The translations under genes were made by a program, and so were the position numbers. A stretch of DNA of 64,000 nucleotides from Streptomyces hygroscopicus subsp. hygroscopicus (GTDB taxonomy: Bacteria; Actinomycetota; Actinomycetes; Streptomycetales; Streptomycetaceae): positions 1 to 64,000 of the forward strand of contig NZ_BSSM01000008.1 of the NCBI RefSeq assembly GCF_030269125.1. The letters are read 5' to 3'. Shown here one piece after another: positions 8,816-16,952 of the stretch. The notes under the pieces were generated by a model. It was not told the origin of the DNA and did no database searches. It saw nothing but the letters and a program-made list of their open reading frames with translations. Position 1 is the first letter of the stretch. Every line of letters starts with the position of its first letter.

Positions 8816-11064
8816 TGGCTGTGTCCCGCGGCGGTCGCCAAGCCACCGGAACCGATGCGGTCCGGAAGTTCCCCACGGGCGCGAACTACGCGGAGGCCCT
8901 GCAGCACCCCGAACTCTGCTTCCGCGATCCCGATCTCCGGCACGGAACCGTCCAGCAGAGCCCCGTCCTCGGACCCAAGGCGATCTCTGGCAACTTCGCC
9001 AGCGTCTTCTCCGTCACCGCGCGGGACGGGCAGCGCTACGCGCTCAAGTGCTTCACTCGGGACACCTCCGCCATCGGCGTCCGTTACACCGCGATCAGCG
9101 CTGCCCTGCGCGCCCTCGACACCGGTGGCCTCTCCCAGCCGTGGCCTGTGCGCTTCGAGTTCCTGGAGCAGGGCGTGCTGGCTCTCGGCGACTGGTTCCC
9201 GGTGGTGCGGATGGCGTGGGTGCAGGGCACTGACCTCATCTCGTGGATCGACCGCCACCGCCACGACTCGGCTGCCGTCCACGCCCTCGCCGACCGCTTC
9301 TTCGAGCTGGCGGGCGACCTGGAGGACCACGGCATCGCCCACGGCGACCTGCAGCACGGCAACATCCTCGTGGCGGACGACAACACCCTCCGGCTCGTCG
9401 ACTACGACGGCATGTACGTACCCGCCCTCAAGGGCGAGCCGGCGACGGAGAACGGCCACCGCAACTACCAGTCGCCGCAACGCGGCGCTACCGACTTCGG
9501 GCCCGCCATGGACCGCTTCTCGGCCTGGCTCATCCACCTCTCCCTGCTCGCCGTCGCCACCGACCCCGGCCTGTGGACCCAGCTCCACGACACCCAGGGC
9601 GAGTACCTGATCCTTTCCGAGTCCGACTTCAAGGACCCGGCGACCTCCCTGGCCTGGCCCCTGCTCCTCGGCCACTCCGACCAACGGCTCCGCGCGGAGG
9701 CGGACCGCGTCCGGGGCTTCCTCGGGCAACCCTGCTCTACGCTGCCCCGCCTGACCGCCGACGCGCTCACGCTCCCCGCCCCACCCCGCAAGCGAAAGGG
9801 CGGCGCCGCGGCTCCGACGGCGACCGGCGGTTCGATTGGTGCCGCCGCCCCGGCAAATGCACCTTCCGGTGGCATCCCAGCCTGGCTGGTGGATCGCGTG
9901 GCGTCCGCCCCCGCCAGAGCAGTGCCGACTAGCGCGCCGGCCCCCGCCTCCGCGGGCTTCACCGGGCGCCGCCCTCGCGACCTGGCGGCCGCGGCCACTG
10001 CCGTACTGAGCACCGCCGCCCCCGCCGTGCTCGCAGTCACTGTCGGACAGCCGGAGGGCTACCTGCCTGCCGCGCAGGGGGCCGCCCTACTCGCCTCGAC
10101 CGCCCTGATCGGCGTAGGCCGGCGGCTCAGGCCGGAGTACCGCACCGCCCGCCAACGGGTCCGGGGACTACGTCGCCGGGCCCGCGAACTCAAGGATCCG
10201 GCCGGCGCCCACCGGCGGCTGGAGCAGGAGATCCAGAAGCTGGACGCCGCCACGGCCAAGGACGGCGCGGCCACCGACAAGCGCATCCAGACCATCCAGA
10301 CCGACCTGCGCGACGGACTGGCCCGCATCACTATGGACCTGAACCGCCGCACCGACCAGTCCCGCAAGCGCAAGGCGGAACTGCCCGCCAGAGAGCAGAG
10401 CATGATCGCCGCCGCGCTGGAACCCGCGGTGCGCCAGCACGTCGAGGCGAAGCTCCGCGCCACCTCGATCCAGGAAGCGCGGTCACTGCCGAACATGGGC
10501 GCCAAGACGGTCGGGGCTCTGGTGCAGGCCGGTATCCGCACGGCGGCCGACTTCACGGGGGTGTCCTACTCCCAGAGCCAGGGTTCCGGGAGCCGTGTCG
10601 CCTACTTCGTCCGCCCAGGCGGCCACCACGTCCGCGTGTCCGGCGTGGGCGAAGCGCGGGCGAGTGCCCTCGACGCATGGCGGCGGTCCCTGGAGCAACG
10701 GGCCAGGGCCTCCGCACCCGCCAAGCTGCCCGGGCCCGCCCTGACGAGGATCCGCGCGGAGATCGCCACGCTGCGGGCGCAGTACGACCGGGAGGTAAAG
10801 CAGGCGGAGAGCAAGGCCCAGCAGGACAGGGACGTCCTCCAAAAGCAGATCACCGACGAACGGCAGCGGCTCACGGCCGACCGCCAGCAGCGCGCTATGG
10901 AGACCCAGCGCAAACGTGCTGACCTGTTGCAACGTCAGAAGCAGCTCGGCGGCGCCGAGGTGGAGCGAGCGAGGGTGACGGGCGAACTCAGCACCGCACG
11001 GTCGGAGACCCGCCGCAACCTCGGTGTCCGGAAATACGTCACATTCCTGTTGACGGGCCACTGA
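8815..11064 (+). CDS. Protein kinase with membrane segments, coiled coils and HhH
   Basis: ATG 8815 overlaps the phosphatase stop. The 749-residue protein begins with a kinase domain: YALKCF for the ATP lysine, HGDLQHGNILV as catalytic loop (residues 176-186) and LVDYDGM in place of DFG (D196). A Pro/Ala-rich linker leads to two hydrophobic segments (about 390-434), a coiled coil (about 455-530), a helix-hairpin-helix-like stretch SLPNMGAKTVGALVQAGI near 557, and a second long coiled coil (about 640-730). The C-terminal HhH-like element and long coiled coil suggest an oligomeric, membrane-tethered sensor. It completes the vWA-PP2C-kinase triad, whose trigger and effector are not evident here. 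Confidence 0.8.
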   Translation: MAVSRGGRQATGTDAVRKFPTGANYAEALQHPELCFRDPDLRHGTVQQSPVLGPKAISGNFASVFSVTARDGQRYALKCFTRDTSAIGVRYTAISAALRALDTGGLSQPWPVRFEFLEQGVLALGDWFPVVRMAWVQGTDLISWIDRHRHDSAAVHALADRFFELAGDLEDHGIAHGDLQHGNILVADDNTLRLVDYDGMYVPALKGEPATENGHRNYQSPQRGATDFGPAMDRFSAWLIHLSLLAVATDPGLWTQLHDTQGEYLILSESDFKDPATSLAWPLLLGHSDQRLRAEADRVRGFLGQPCSTLPRLTADALTLPAPPRKRKGGAAAPTATGGSIGAAAPANAPSGGIPAWLVDRVASAPARAVPTSAPAPASAGFTGRRPRDLAAAATAVLSTAAPAVLAVTVGQPEGYLPAAQGAALLASTALIGVGRRLRPEYRTARQRVRGLRRRARELKDPAGAHRRLEQEIQKLDAATAKDGAATDKRIQTIQTDLRDGLARITMDLNRRTDQSRKRKAELPAREQSMIAAALEPAVRQHVEAKLRATSIQEARSLPNMGAKTVGALVQAGIRTAADFTGVSYSQSQGSGSRVAYFVRPGGHHVRVSGVGEARASALDAWRRSLEQRARASAPAKLPGPALTRIRAEIATLRAQYDREVKQAESKAQQDRDVLQKQITDERQRLTADRQQRAMETQRKRADLLQRQKQLGGAEVERARVTGELSTARSETRRNLGVRKYVTFLLTGH

Positions 11065-11772
11065 ACCAGGCCCGAGACGAGTATGCAGCGTGGCCAGGGC
11101 TGGGCGAGAGTTGGGTGCGCGCGGGCAAGGTAGATGGCGGCACCAGGTAATCAGGAGCCCCAGAAACCACGGGTGAGATCTTCACGAACATGCAGGAAGC
11201 GGACCTGGTGCCTTGTTCGCCTCACTACGCAAGTCACGGTCGTAGATGGTTCTTCCAAGTGCCCGTGTGGTGGCTGCTCCAGCGCTCAGTAACTCCGGCC
11301 GCGCCGGATTCACCGCCGCCCTCTACACTGCCCGCGCCAGAGCTCAAGCCGCTCGTCTTCGGCGGCGCCATCTTCGTCGGCGGTGCGCTCACCACCACAA
11401 CCGAGGTCGAGAACTTCCCCGGCTTCCCCGAGCGCACTTGACGGGGCTGAAGCGCACCATGACCCGGTCAAGGTGCGCCATACGGTCCGCTGACGTGCAC
11501 GCTTTCCCTCCCTTCGCGGGCCGATGCCCGCACGGCCGCGTTTATCCAACGGCCCTGTCGGCGGCAGCCTGTGCTCGTGCCTATGTTCCGGGTCCCGACC
11601 AATAACAGGTTCCACGGTGCCGTCGTGGGCAGGACAGCACCGTCGAGGGGCGCGGCCGTCCCAGGTGGATTAGTGCAGTCGTGAACGTGTGGGGCCAGAC
11701 GGCGTGTGCCCAGCGTTCTCGCTTCACCCGCCTCAGGCACCCCGCCCAGCCGGCGGCTCTCGCTGGCGGTTC
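11065..11772. other. Intergenic stretch, no gene supported
   Basis: About 700 bases separate the convergent kinase and methyltransferase genes. Short open frames on both strands lack family similarity, start context or consistent codon use. In particular no hsdS-like target-recognition domain follows the methyltransferase here. Confidence 0.5.
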
Positions 11773-13299
11773 TCAGTCGAAGATTGCGTACAGGTCCTTC
11801 ATCAGGGCCGCGGGACCGCTCCGCGGGACCGCTTGCGGCTCCACGGCGGCTGGCAGGCCCACGCCGACATAACGTGCCGGGGCCAGCGCGTACTCATGCT
11901 CGCGCACAGTCGCCACATCCGCCGAGAAGCAGAAGCCGGACTCGTCTTGGTAGGCCAGGTTTGCTTCCTGCGCTGATGCCGTGCCTCGCCAGGCGTGGTA
12001 CGTGCCAGCGATTTTTGCGAGGTCGGCTTCTGTCAGATTCCGCTCGGTCCGGTCAACCATCTCGCCCATTCCGCGGGCGTCGATGAAAAGGGTTGTGCCG
12101 CGCCGGTCGTCCAGGCGTTTCGCGCCCTGCGGGGACTTGTCTTTGGTCAGGAACCACAGGCACGCCGGGATCTGGGTCGTCCGGAAGAGTTGGGGCGGCA
12201 ATGCAACCATGCAGGCGACCAGGTCAGCTTCCACCATCGCCTGGCGGATCTCAGCCTCGACTCTGGGCGAGGAGTGTGAGCCGTTGGCGAGGACGACGGC
12301 GGCCGTCCCGCGGTCGGACAGTTTCGAGACGGCGTGCTGGAGCCACGCGAAGTTGGCGTTGTTCCTCGGAGGAACCCCGTACTGCCAACGGACGTCGCTC
12401 TCGTCCCGCTCCCAGTCCCTCATGTTGAACGGCGGGTTGGCCATCACAAAGTCGGCCTTGAGGTCCGGGTGCTTGTCGTCGGCCAAGGTATCGCCCCAAC
12501 GGGCGGCCAGGTTGGCGTCGATGCCGTGGATGGCGAGGTTCATCTTGGCCAGGCGCCAGGTGCGCTCGTTGACCTCTTGGCCGTAGACCGCGATGTCGGC
12601 CTTGTGGCCGCGGCCCCCGTGTGCCTCGATGAACTTGCTCGCCTGTACGAGCATGCCGCCTGTGCCGCACGCCGGGTCGTACACGCGCCCGTTGTACGGC
12701 TCCAGAATCTCCACGATCAGCCGGACCACTGATTGAGGGGTGTAGAACTCGCCACCCTTCTTGCCCTCCGCGCGCGCGAAGTTGTTGAGGAAGTACTCGT
12801 ACACGTCGCCCAGTACGACCTGGGCCGGCTTGTCCTCGGTGCTGCCGAAGCGCGCGTCGGTGATGAGGTCGAAGAGTTCAGCCACGCGCTGTTGGCCGGC
12901 GTCATCGCGGTTGAAGACTTTGGGGAGAGCGCCCGCCAGAGAGGCGTTCTCCCGCATGACCGTGTCCATCGCCTCGTCGAGGAGCTTGCCCACACCCTGG
13001 CTCTTAGCGTTCGCGGCGATCCAGGACCAACGGGCGGTCTCCGGTACCCAGAAGACGTGGGCGCCGGTGTACTCGTCGCGGTCCTCCAGGAAGACACCGA
13101 TTCGGTCGTCCGAGACGCCGTCCTCGGCAAGCTCCTTGGCGAGCCTGTTCCGGTGCTCGTCGAACGCGTCGGAGACGAACTTTAGGAAGATCAGCCCGAG
13201 TATGAACTCCTTGTACTGGGCGGAGTCGACGGAGCCGCGCAGCTTGTCGGCTGCCTTCCAGAGGGTCGCCTGGATCTCCTCGGGGGTGGAGGCGCTCAA
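11773..13299 (-). CDS. hsdM: Type I restriction-modification DNA methyltransferase subunit
   Basis: TTG 13299 is preceded by AGGAGG six bases away and yields a protein starting with SASTPEEIQATLWKAADKLRG, the usual HsdM N-terminus; the frame upstream is non-homologous. The 508 residues carry the N-terminal HsdM bundle, GGEFYTPQSVVRLIVE, the SAM motif DPACGTGGMLVQ (about 204-215) and the catalytic NPPF (about 287), as in N6-adenine methylases. The tail ends AALMKDLYAIFD, slightly shorter than the usual C-terminus. No specificity (S) or restriction (R) subunit is in the window. It is therefore either an orphan modification enzyme, the remains of a broken system, or a part recruited to the neighbouring conflict operon, which is divergent and 163 bases away. 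Confidence 0.88.
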   Translation of the reverse strand: MSASTPEEIQATLWKAADKLRGSVDSAQYKEFILGLIFLKFVSDAFDEHRNRLAKELAEDGVSDDRIGVFLEDRDEYTGAHVFWVPETARWSWIAANAKSQGVGKLLDEAMDTVMRENASLAGALPKVFNRDDAGQQRVAELFDLITDARFGSTEDKPAQVVLGDVYEYFLNNFARAEGKKGGEFYTPQSVVRLIVEILEPYNGRVYDPACGTGGMLVQASKFIEAHGGRGHKADIAVYGQEVNERTWRLAKMNLAIHGIDANLAARWGDTLADDKHPDLKADFVMANPPFNMRDWERDESDVRWQYGVPPRNNANFAWLQHAVSKLSDRGTAAVVLANGSHSSPRVEAEIRQAMVEADLVACMVALPPQLFRTTQIPACLWFLTKDKSPQGAKRLDDRRGTTLFIDARGMGEMVDRTERNLTEADLAKIAGTYHAWRGTASAQEANLAYQDESGFCFSADVATVREHEYALAPARYVGVGLPAAVEPQAVPRSGPAALMKDLYAIFD

Positions 13300-13462
13300 G
13301 TTTCCTCCTGCTCGGTGGACTTCTTCTCGCGCGGTGGCATGCGGTGGACGGCTCCTTCCACAAGTCATTGTCCATGACCGAGGTTTGTGGTGTCTCACGA
13401 GCGTTGTACCGTACGGCGACCTACTGTTTTTCTCATTGTCTTGAACCGGGGGCGGGGCGAAG

Positions 13463-13777
13463 GTGTCGACTATCGGACTGGCCGCAGCCATCGAGGAGCT
13501 GCGCCAAGAGCTGTACGAGGCGCAGCAGCTTGGCATCAACCAGCAGTTCGCCTTCGGCGTCGAGGAGGCCGAGCTGGAGCTGCAGCTGGAGCTGCGCAAG
13601 TCTGCCAAAGGGGACGGCAAGCTTTCCTTCGGCGTAGTTGTCGTCGGCGCGGGGGGCGAGCAAACCACCGTCCGTACCCACAAGCTGGTGCTGAAGCTGT
13701 CGGTCAAGGACCGGGCCCTCGGAGGCGCGCGCCCCGAGATCGGCGACGACGAGTTCGGGTCGCTGGACGAGGAGTGA
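13463..13777 (+). CDS. Trypsin-co-occurring domain 2 (trypco2) protein
   Basis: The 104-residue protein starts at GTG 13463. It consists of one compact alpha/beta domain: an N-terminal helix IGLAAAIEELRQELYEAQ, a charged strand VEEAELELQLELRK, a second strand KLSFGVVVVGAGGE and a closing HKLVLKLSVKD. This is the trypco2 pattern seen next to trypsin-like proteases in bacterial conflict systems. Its stop is two bases before the GTG of the trypsin gene, so both are translated from one message. It presumably acts as an adaptor or inhibitor of the protease; that is inference from co-occurrence. Confidence 0.75.
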   Translation: MSTIGLAAAIEELRQELYEAQQLGINQQFAFGVEEAELELQLELRKSAKGDGKLSFGVVVVGAGGEQTTVRTHKLVLKLSVKDRALGGARPEIGDDEFGSLDEE

Positions 13778-13778
13778 C

Positions 13779-15941
13779 GTGGATCGCCGCAGACTGGCTC
13801 TGATCCGCAGCGGGGGCACCGGTGAGGGTCGCCTCACCGTCGGCTCCGGCTATCTGATCGCCCCGCGGCTCGTACTGACCGCCCGCCATGTGCTGGAGGA
13901 CCGCGACACGGGAACGCTGTGGCCGGTCATCACCGTACGCGTAGGCCACCACCTCGACGGCGAGACGACGCGCGCGGACGCGGAGCTGCTCTGGGCCCAC
14001 CCGGACGGACTGGACGTCGCACTGCTGCGCATCGACCGCAAGATCGATCCGCCCGGCTCCGTCCGCTGGGGCTGCCCAGCGGGCACCGCGCCGCTGCCGT
14101 ACGAGGGCCTCGGCTATCCCTGGGCTGCCAAAGGGGAGACCCGGGCCCCGGAGCACCTGCGCGGTGTCCTGCCGGTCCTCTCCGGAGGCAAGGACCGCTA
14201 CGTCCTCGACCAGGGACCGGCCCCCACCGCCCGTACCGACGGCGGGAACGCCTGGGGCGGGGCCTCGGGCACGGCGATCTTCTGCGGCGGCCACCTCGTC
14301 GGCGTCGTGACCGAGGAGGACCACGCCTACGGAGCCCGTCGGCTGATCGCCCTGCCGGTGTCCTCCTTCGCCGGGGACGGCGGCTTCGTGTCCCACGTCG
14401 AGGAACAAACCGGTCGGTCTCCCGAGCTGAGTGCGATCGGCGCGTCCCTGCCCGAGGCCGTGCCCGCCGCCGAGCGCACGCCCGCTGAGCGCGAACTGGA
14501 GACGCTGCTTGCGCCGTTGTTCTCGCACCCCGGCGTCCGTGGCGACCACGCCCGGGCCCTGGCGCGCGAACTGGGCTACGAGGCCCAGGGGTATGAGCCC
14601 ACTGCTGCCGACCTCGTGGCGCTCCTCATGGCCCATCCCCGAGCACTCGCGTCTCTCGGCGAAGCCCTCGCGAGCAGCGCGCAAGGGACGGCCCGCGCCG
14701 CTCTGACTCGTCTGTTCTCGTGGGCCAGGGGACTCGACTGCGGGTCGCTGCTCTCCGTGAACGAGTACGACGCCCTGACCGGCCTGCTGCGCCGGCTCTG
14801 CGAGAAGCAGCCGGCGCTGCTGCCCCGAACAGCCGGTGAGGCGCTGCGATACGTCGTACTTCCGGAGATCCTCACCCGTCCGCAGCTCAGCGCGGACGAT
14901 GTCTGCGGCGTGGTCGAGAGCTTGGAGGATCTGTCCGACGGTGTGAGCGGTCCCGAGGATGCCCCGCCGGTGCCGGCGCTACTGCGGCTCGTCGAGTACG
15001 TGGCGGCGGCCGCGGGCGACGGGCTGGGCGACGACCTGCGCGCGTGGTCGGGGAAGACCGCCCGGCGGCTCGGAATCCACGCCGGGGCCTTGGGCGAGCG
15101 GCGTGCGGACGCCGCCCAGTGGGCGAAGCGCGCAGCGTCGCCGGTGTCGCGGGTCGTGATGGATTTGGCACACGACCCCGCCGCGGGAGACGACCGGTAC
15201 CGGGTCCGGATTCTGCTCGTCCGCGACGACGGTTCGTACCGTGTGCTCAAGGAGGCGGAGTCGGAGCCCAAGACCCCGCGGGAGGCGGCGAGCACCCTGA
15301 GCAAGGCGGTCTTCGCCGCGGCCCAGGAGCCGGGGCAAGGCGACCATGTGCCGTGGGTGACCGTCGTGGTCGACCGGGCGGGGCTCGACTTGGCCGTCGA
15401 CGAATGGGAGCCCGGAGCGCTCGACGACATTCTTCCGGCGTGGCCAATCGGAGCGGACTACCGCGTCTCCCTGAGCTGCCCGGAACTCAGTGACCAGAGG
15501 CCGGAACGCGAAGGCGACCAGGAGCGCCGGTGGAAGAACGGACGCGCGTCGGTGCTCGTCACCGGCCGGACGTCCGGCGACGCCAGGCAGCTCGTGAATC
15601 TGCTGAAGACTGAGCATCGTGATACCGCGCGGGTCGTTCTCCACGGCCCCGCCAACGAGCGTCGGTCCTGGTTACTGAAATGTCTCGTCCTGGGCGTCCC
15701 GGTCGTGCTGTGGGACCGTGAGGCCATTGGCTACGAGGACGCAGGGAGACTGGAGATCCTGGCTCCCGCCGGCGACCTGGAGGGACTTCCCGAGCGGGTC
15801 CGGGGCTTCCGGAGCGACTCGGCAGCTTGCCCGGCGGAGCGGCGGGCACGGCCCTCCCTCGTGTGGGAACCGGAAGGTCGTCTCCCGCAGACTGAGTCGC
15901 TTCAACTGAGTGACCCTTGGAGAGGATCGCACGCGTCATGA
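13779..15941 (+). CDS. Trypsin-like protease fused to VMAP-type C-terminal region
   Basis: The 720-residue protein opens with a trypsin-like domain with an intact triad: H37 in TARHVLED, D79 in LDVALLRID and S163 in GGASGTAIF. After a linker comes a helical effector-associated-type domain (about 240-300, ELETLLAPLFSHPG). A C-terminal region of about 430-700 follows, with strands YRVRILLVRDDG and HVPWVTVVVDR, then LLKCLVLGVPVVLWDRE, as in vWA-MoxR-associated protein C-terminal (VMAP-C) domains. The gene ends in ATGA, overlapping the MoxR gene by four bases. The likely design is a signal-activated protease: the VMAP part couples it to the MoxR ATPase and the vWA protein downstream. No signal peptide is seen, so it acts in the cytosol. 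Confidence 0.8.
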   Translation: MDRRRLALIRSGGTGEGRLTVGSGYLIAPRLVLTARHVLEDRDTGTLWPVITVRVGHHLDGETTRADAELLWAHPDGLDVALLRIDRKIDPPGSVRWGCPAGTAPLPYEGLGYPWAAKGETRAPEHLRGVLPVLSGGKDRYVLDQGPAPTARTDGGNAWGGASGTAIFCGGHLVGVVTEEDHAYGARRLIALPVSSFAGDGGFVSHVEEQTGRSPELSAIGASLPEAVPAAERTPAERELETLLAPLFSHPGVRGDHARALARELGYEAQGYEPTAADLVALLMAHPRALASLGEALASSAQGTARAALTRLFSWARGLDCGSLLSVNEYDALTGLLRRLCEKQPALLPRTAGEALRYVVLPEILTRPQLSADDVCGVVESLEDLSDGVSGPEDAPPVPALLRLVEYVAAAAGDGLGDDLRAWSGKTARRLGIHAGALGERRADAAQWAKRAASPVSRVVMDLAHDPAAGDDRYRVRILLVRDDGSYRVLKEAESEPKTPREAASTLSKAVFAAAQEPGQGDHVPWVTVVVDRAGLDLAVDEWEPGALDDILPAWPIGADYRVSLSCPELSDQRPEREGDQERRWKNGRASVLVTGRTSGDARQLVNLLKTEHRDTARVVLHGPANERRSWLLKCLVLGVPVVLWDREAIGYEDAGRLEILAPAGDLEGLPERVRGFRSDSAACPAERRARPSLVWEPEGRLPQTESLQLSDPWRGSHAS

Positions 15942-16948
15942 CCACCTCAGAGCCCCTGGCCGGTACAAGCCCTCGGCTTTCATCCTCCGACGGCGGAGGC
16001 GACGACTGGTGGCTGTTCCGCGGAGACGGCGAGCGCCGTGAGGTACCGTTCCCCGCTGCACCCCCGTGGCGCCGGTTCGACCGGCAGGAGACCGTGACCG
16101 GTGACAGGGTTCCGTACCCGCGGCCCTACCTCATCGGCCCCGACGAGGTGGAGGTGGTGAACGCGGCACTCCACCTGCGCCGGCCCCTCCTGGTGACCGG
16201 GCAGCCCGGCACGGGCAAGTCCTCGTTGGCCCACGCCATCGCTCACGAACTCGCGCTCGGCCGTGTCCTGCAGTGGCCGGTGAACAGCCGCTCAACTCTT
16301 CAGGATGCCCTTTACCTCTATGACGCCGTCGGCCGGCTGCGCGAGGCGACCCTGCGGCGCGACGCGGACGGCACCGAACCGGACATCGGCCAGTACATCC
16401 GGCTCGGCCCTCTGGGCAACGCGCTTGTGCCCCGGGAGCGCCCCCGCGTGCTACTCATCGACGAGCTGGACAAGGGTGACGTCGACCTACCCAACGACCT
16501 GCTGACCGTCTTCGAGGAGGGAGAGTTCGCCATCTCCGAACTCACCCGGCTGCCCGCGAGCCACGCACCGGTACACGTTCGAACCGACGACCTGGATGAG
16601 ACCGCCCCGGTCACGCGCGGCCGCGTCCGCTGCCGTGAGTTCCCGGTTGTAGTCATCACCAGCAACGGCGAACGGGAATTCCCGCCCGCCTTCCTGCGGC
16701 GCTGCGTTCGCCTCGATCTCCCCGAGCCCAACGAGCGGCGGCTTCGGGAGATCGTCGCCGCGCACCTCGGTCCCGACGCCCTGGACGACACCGACGACCT
16801 GCTGCGGGAGTTCCTCGAACGCCGCGCCGAGGGCGAACTGGCCACCGATCAGCTGCTCAACGCCGTCTTCCTCCGCAAGGGTGGCGTGAACCTCGACGCG
16901 GCCTCCCTCCTCCAGGGCGTCCTGCACCGTCTCGGCGGAGCCGTGTGA
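15938..16948 (+). CDS. MoxR-family AAA+ ATPase
   Basis: ATG 15938 overlaps the upstream stop (ATGA) and follows GGAGAGG; a frame-open TTG at 15917 is less likely. The 336 residues contain Walker A GQPGTGKSS (about 86-94), Walker B VLLIDELDKGD (about 170-180), sensor-1 VVVITSNGE and an arginine-finger region FLRRCVRLDL, as in MoxR/RavA-type AAA+ proteins. These act as chaperone-like remodelling rings, usually with vWA partners. The next gene, five bases on, encodes a vWA-like protein, completing a vWA-MoxR-VMAP arrangement. Confidence 0.88.
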   Translation: MTTSEPLAGTSPRLSSSDGGGDDWWLFRGDGERREVPFPAAPPWRRFDRQETVTGDRVPYPRPYLIGPDEVEVVNAALHLRRPLLVTGQPGTGKSSLAHAIAHELALGRVLQWPVNSRSTLQDALYLYDAVGRLREATLRRDADGTEPDIGQYIRLGPLGNALVPRERPRVLLIDELDKGDVDLPNDLLTVFEEGEFAISELTRLPASHAPVHVRTDDLDETAPVTRGRVRCREFPVVVITSNGEREFPPAFLRRCVRLDLPEPNERRLREIVAAHLGPDALDDTDDLLREFLERRAEGELATDQLLNAVFLRKGGVNLDAASLLQGVLHRLGGAV

Positions 16949-16952
16949 CGCC

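Noticed and set aside
7051..9729. 892-codon minus-strand frame opposite the vWA, PP2C and kinase genes
   Set aside because: It mirrors three recognisable plus-strand genes and has no domain signal of its own.
11468..11740. Possible hsdS fragment downstream of hsdM
   Set aside because: The minus-strand frame shows no target-recognition or conserved-repeat sequence of specificity subunits.
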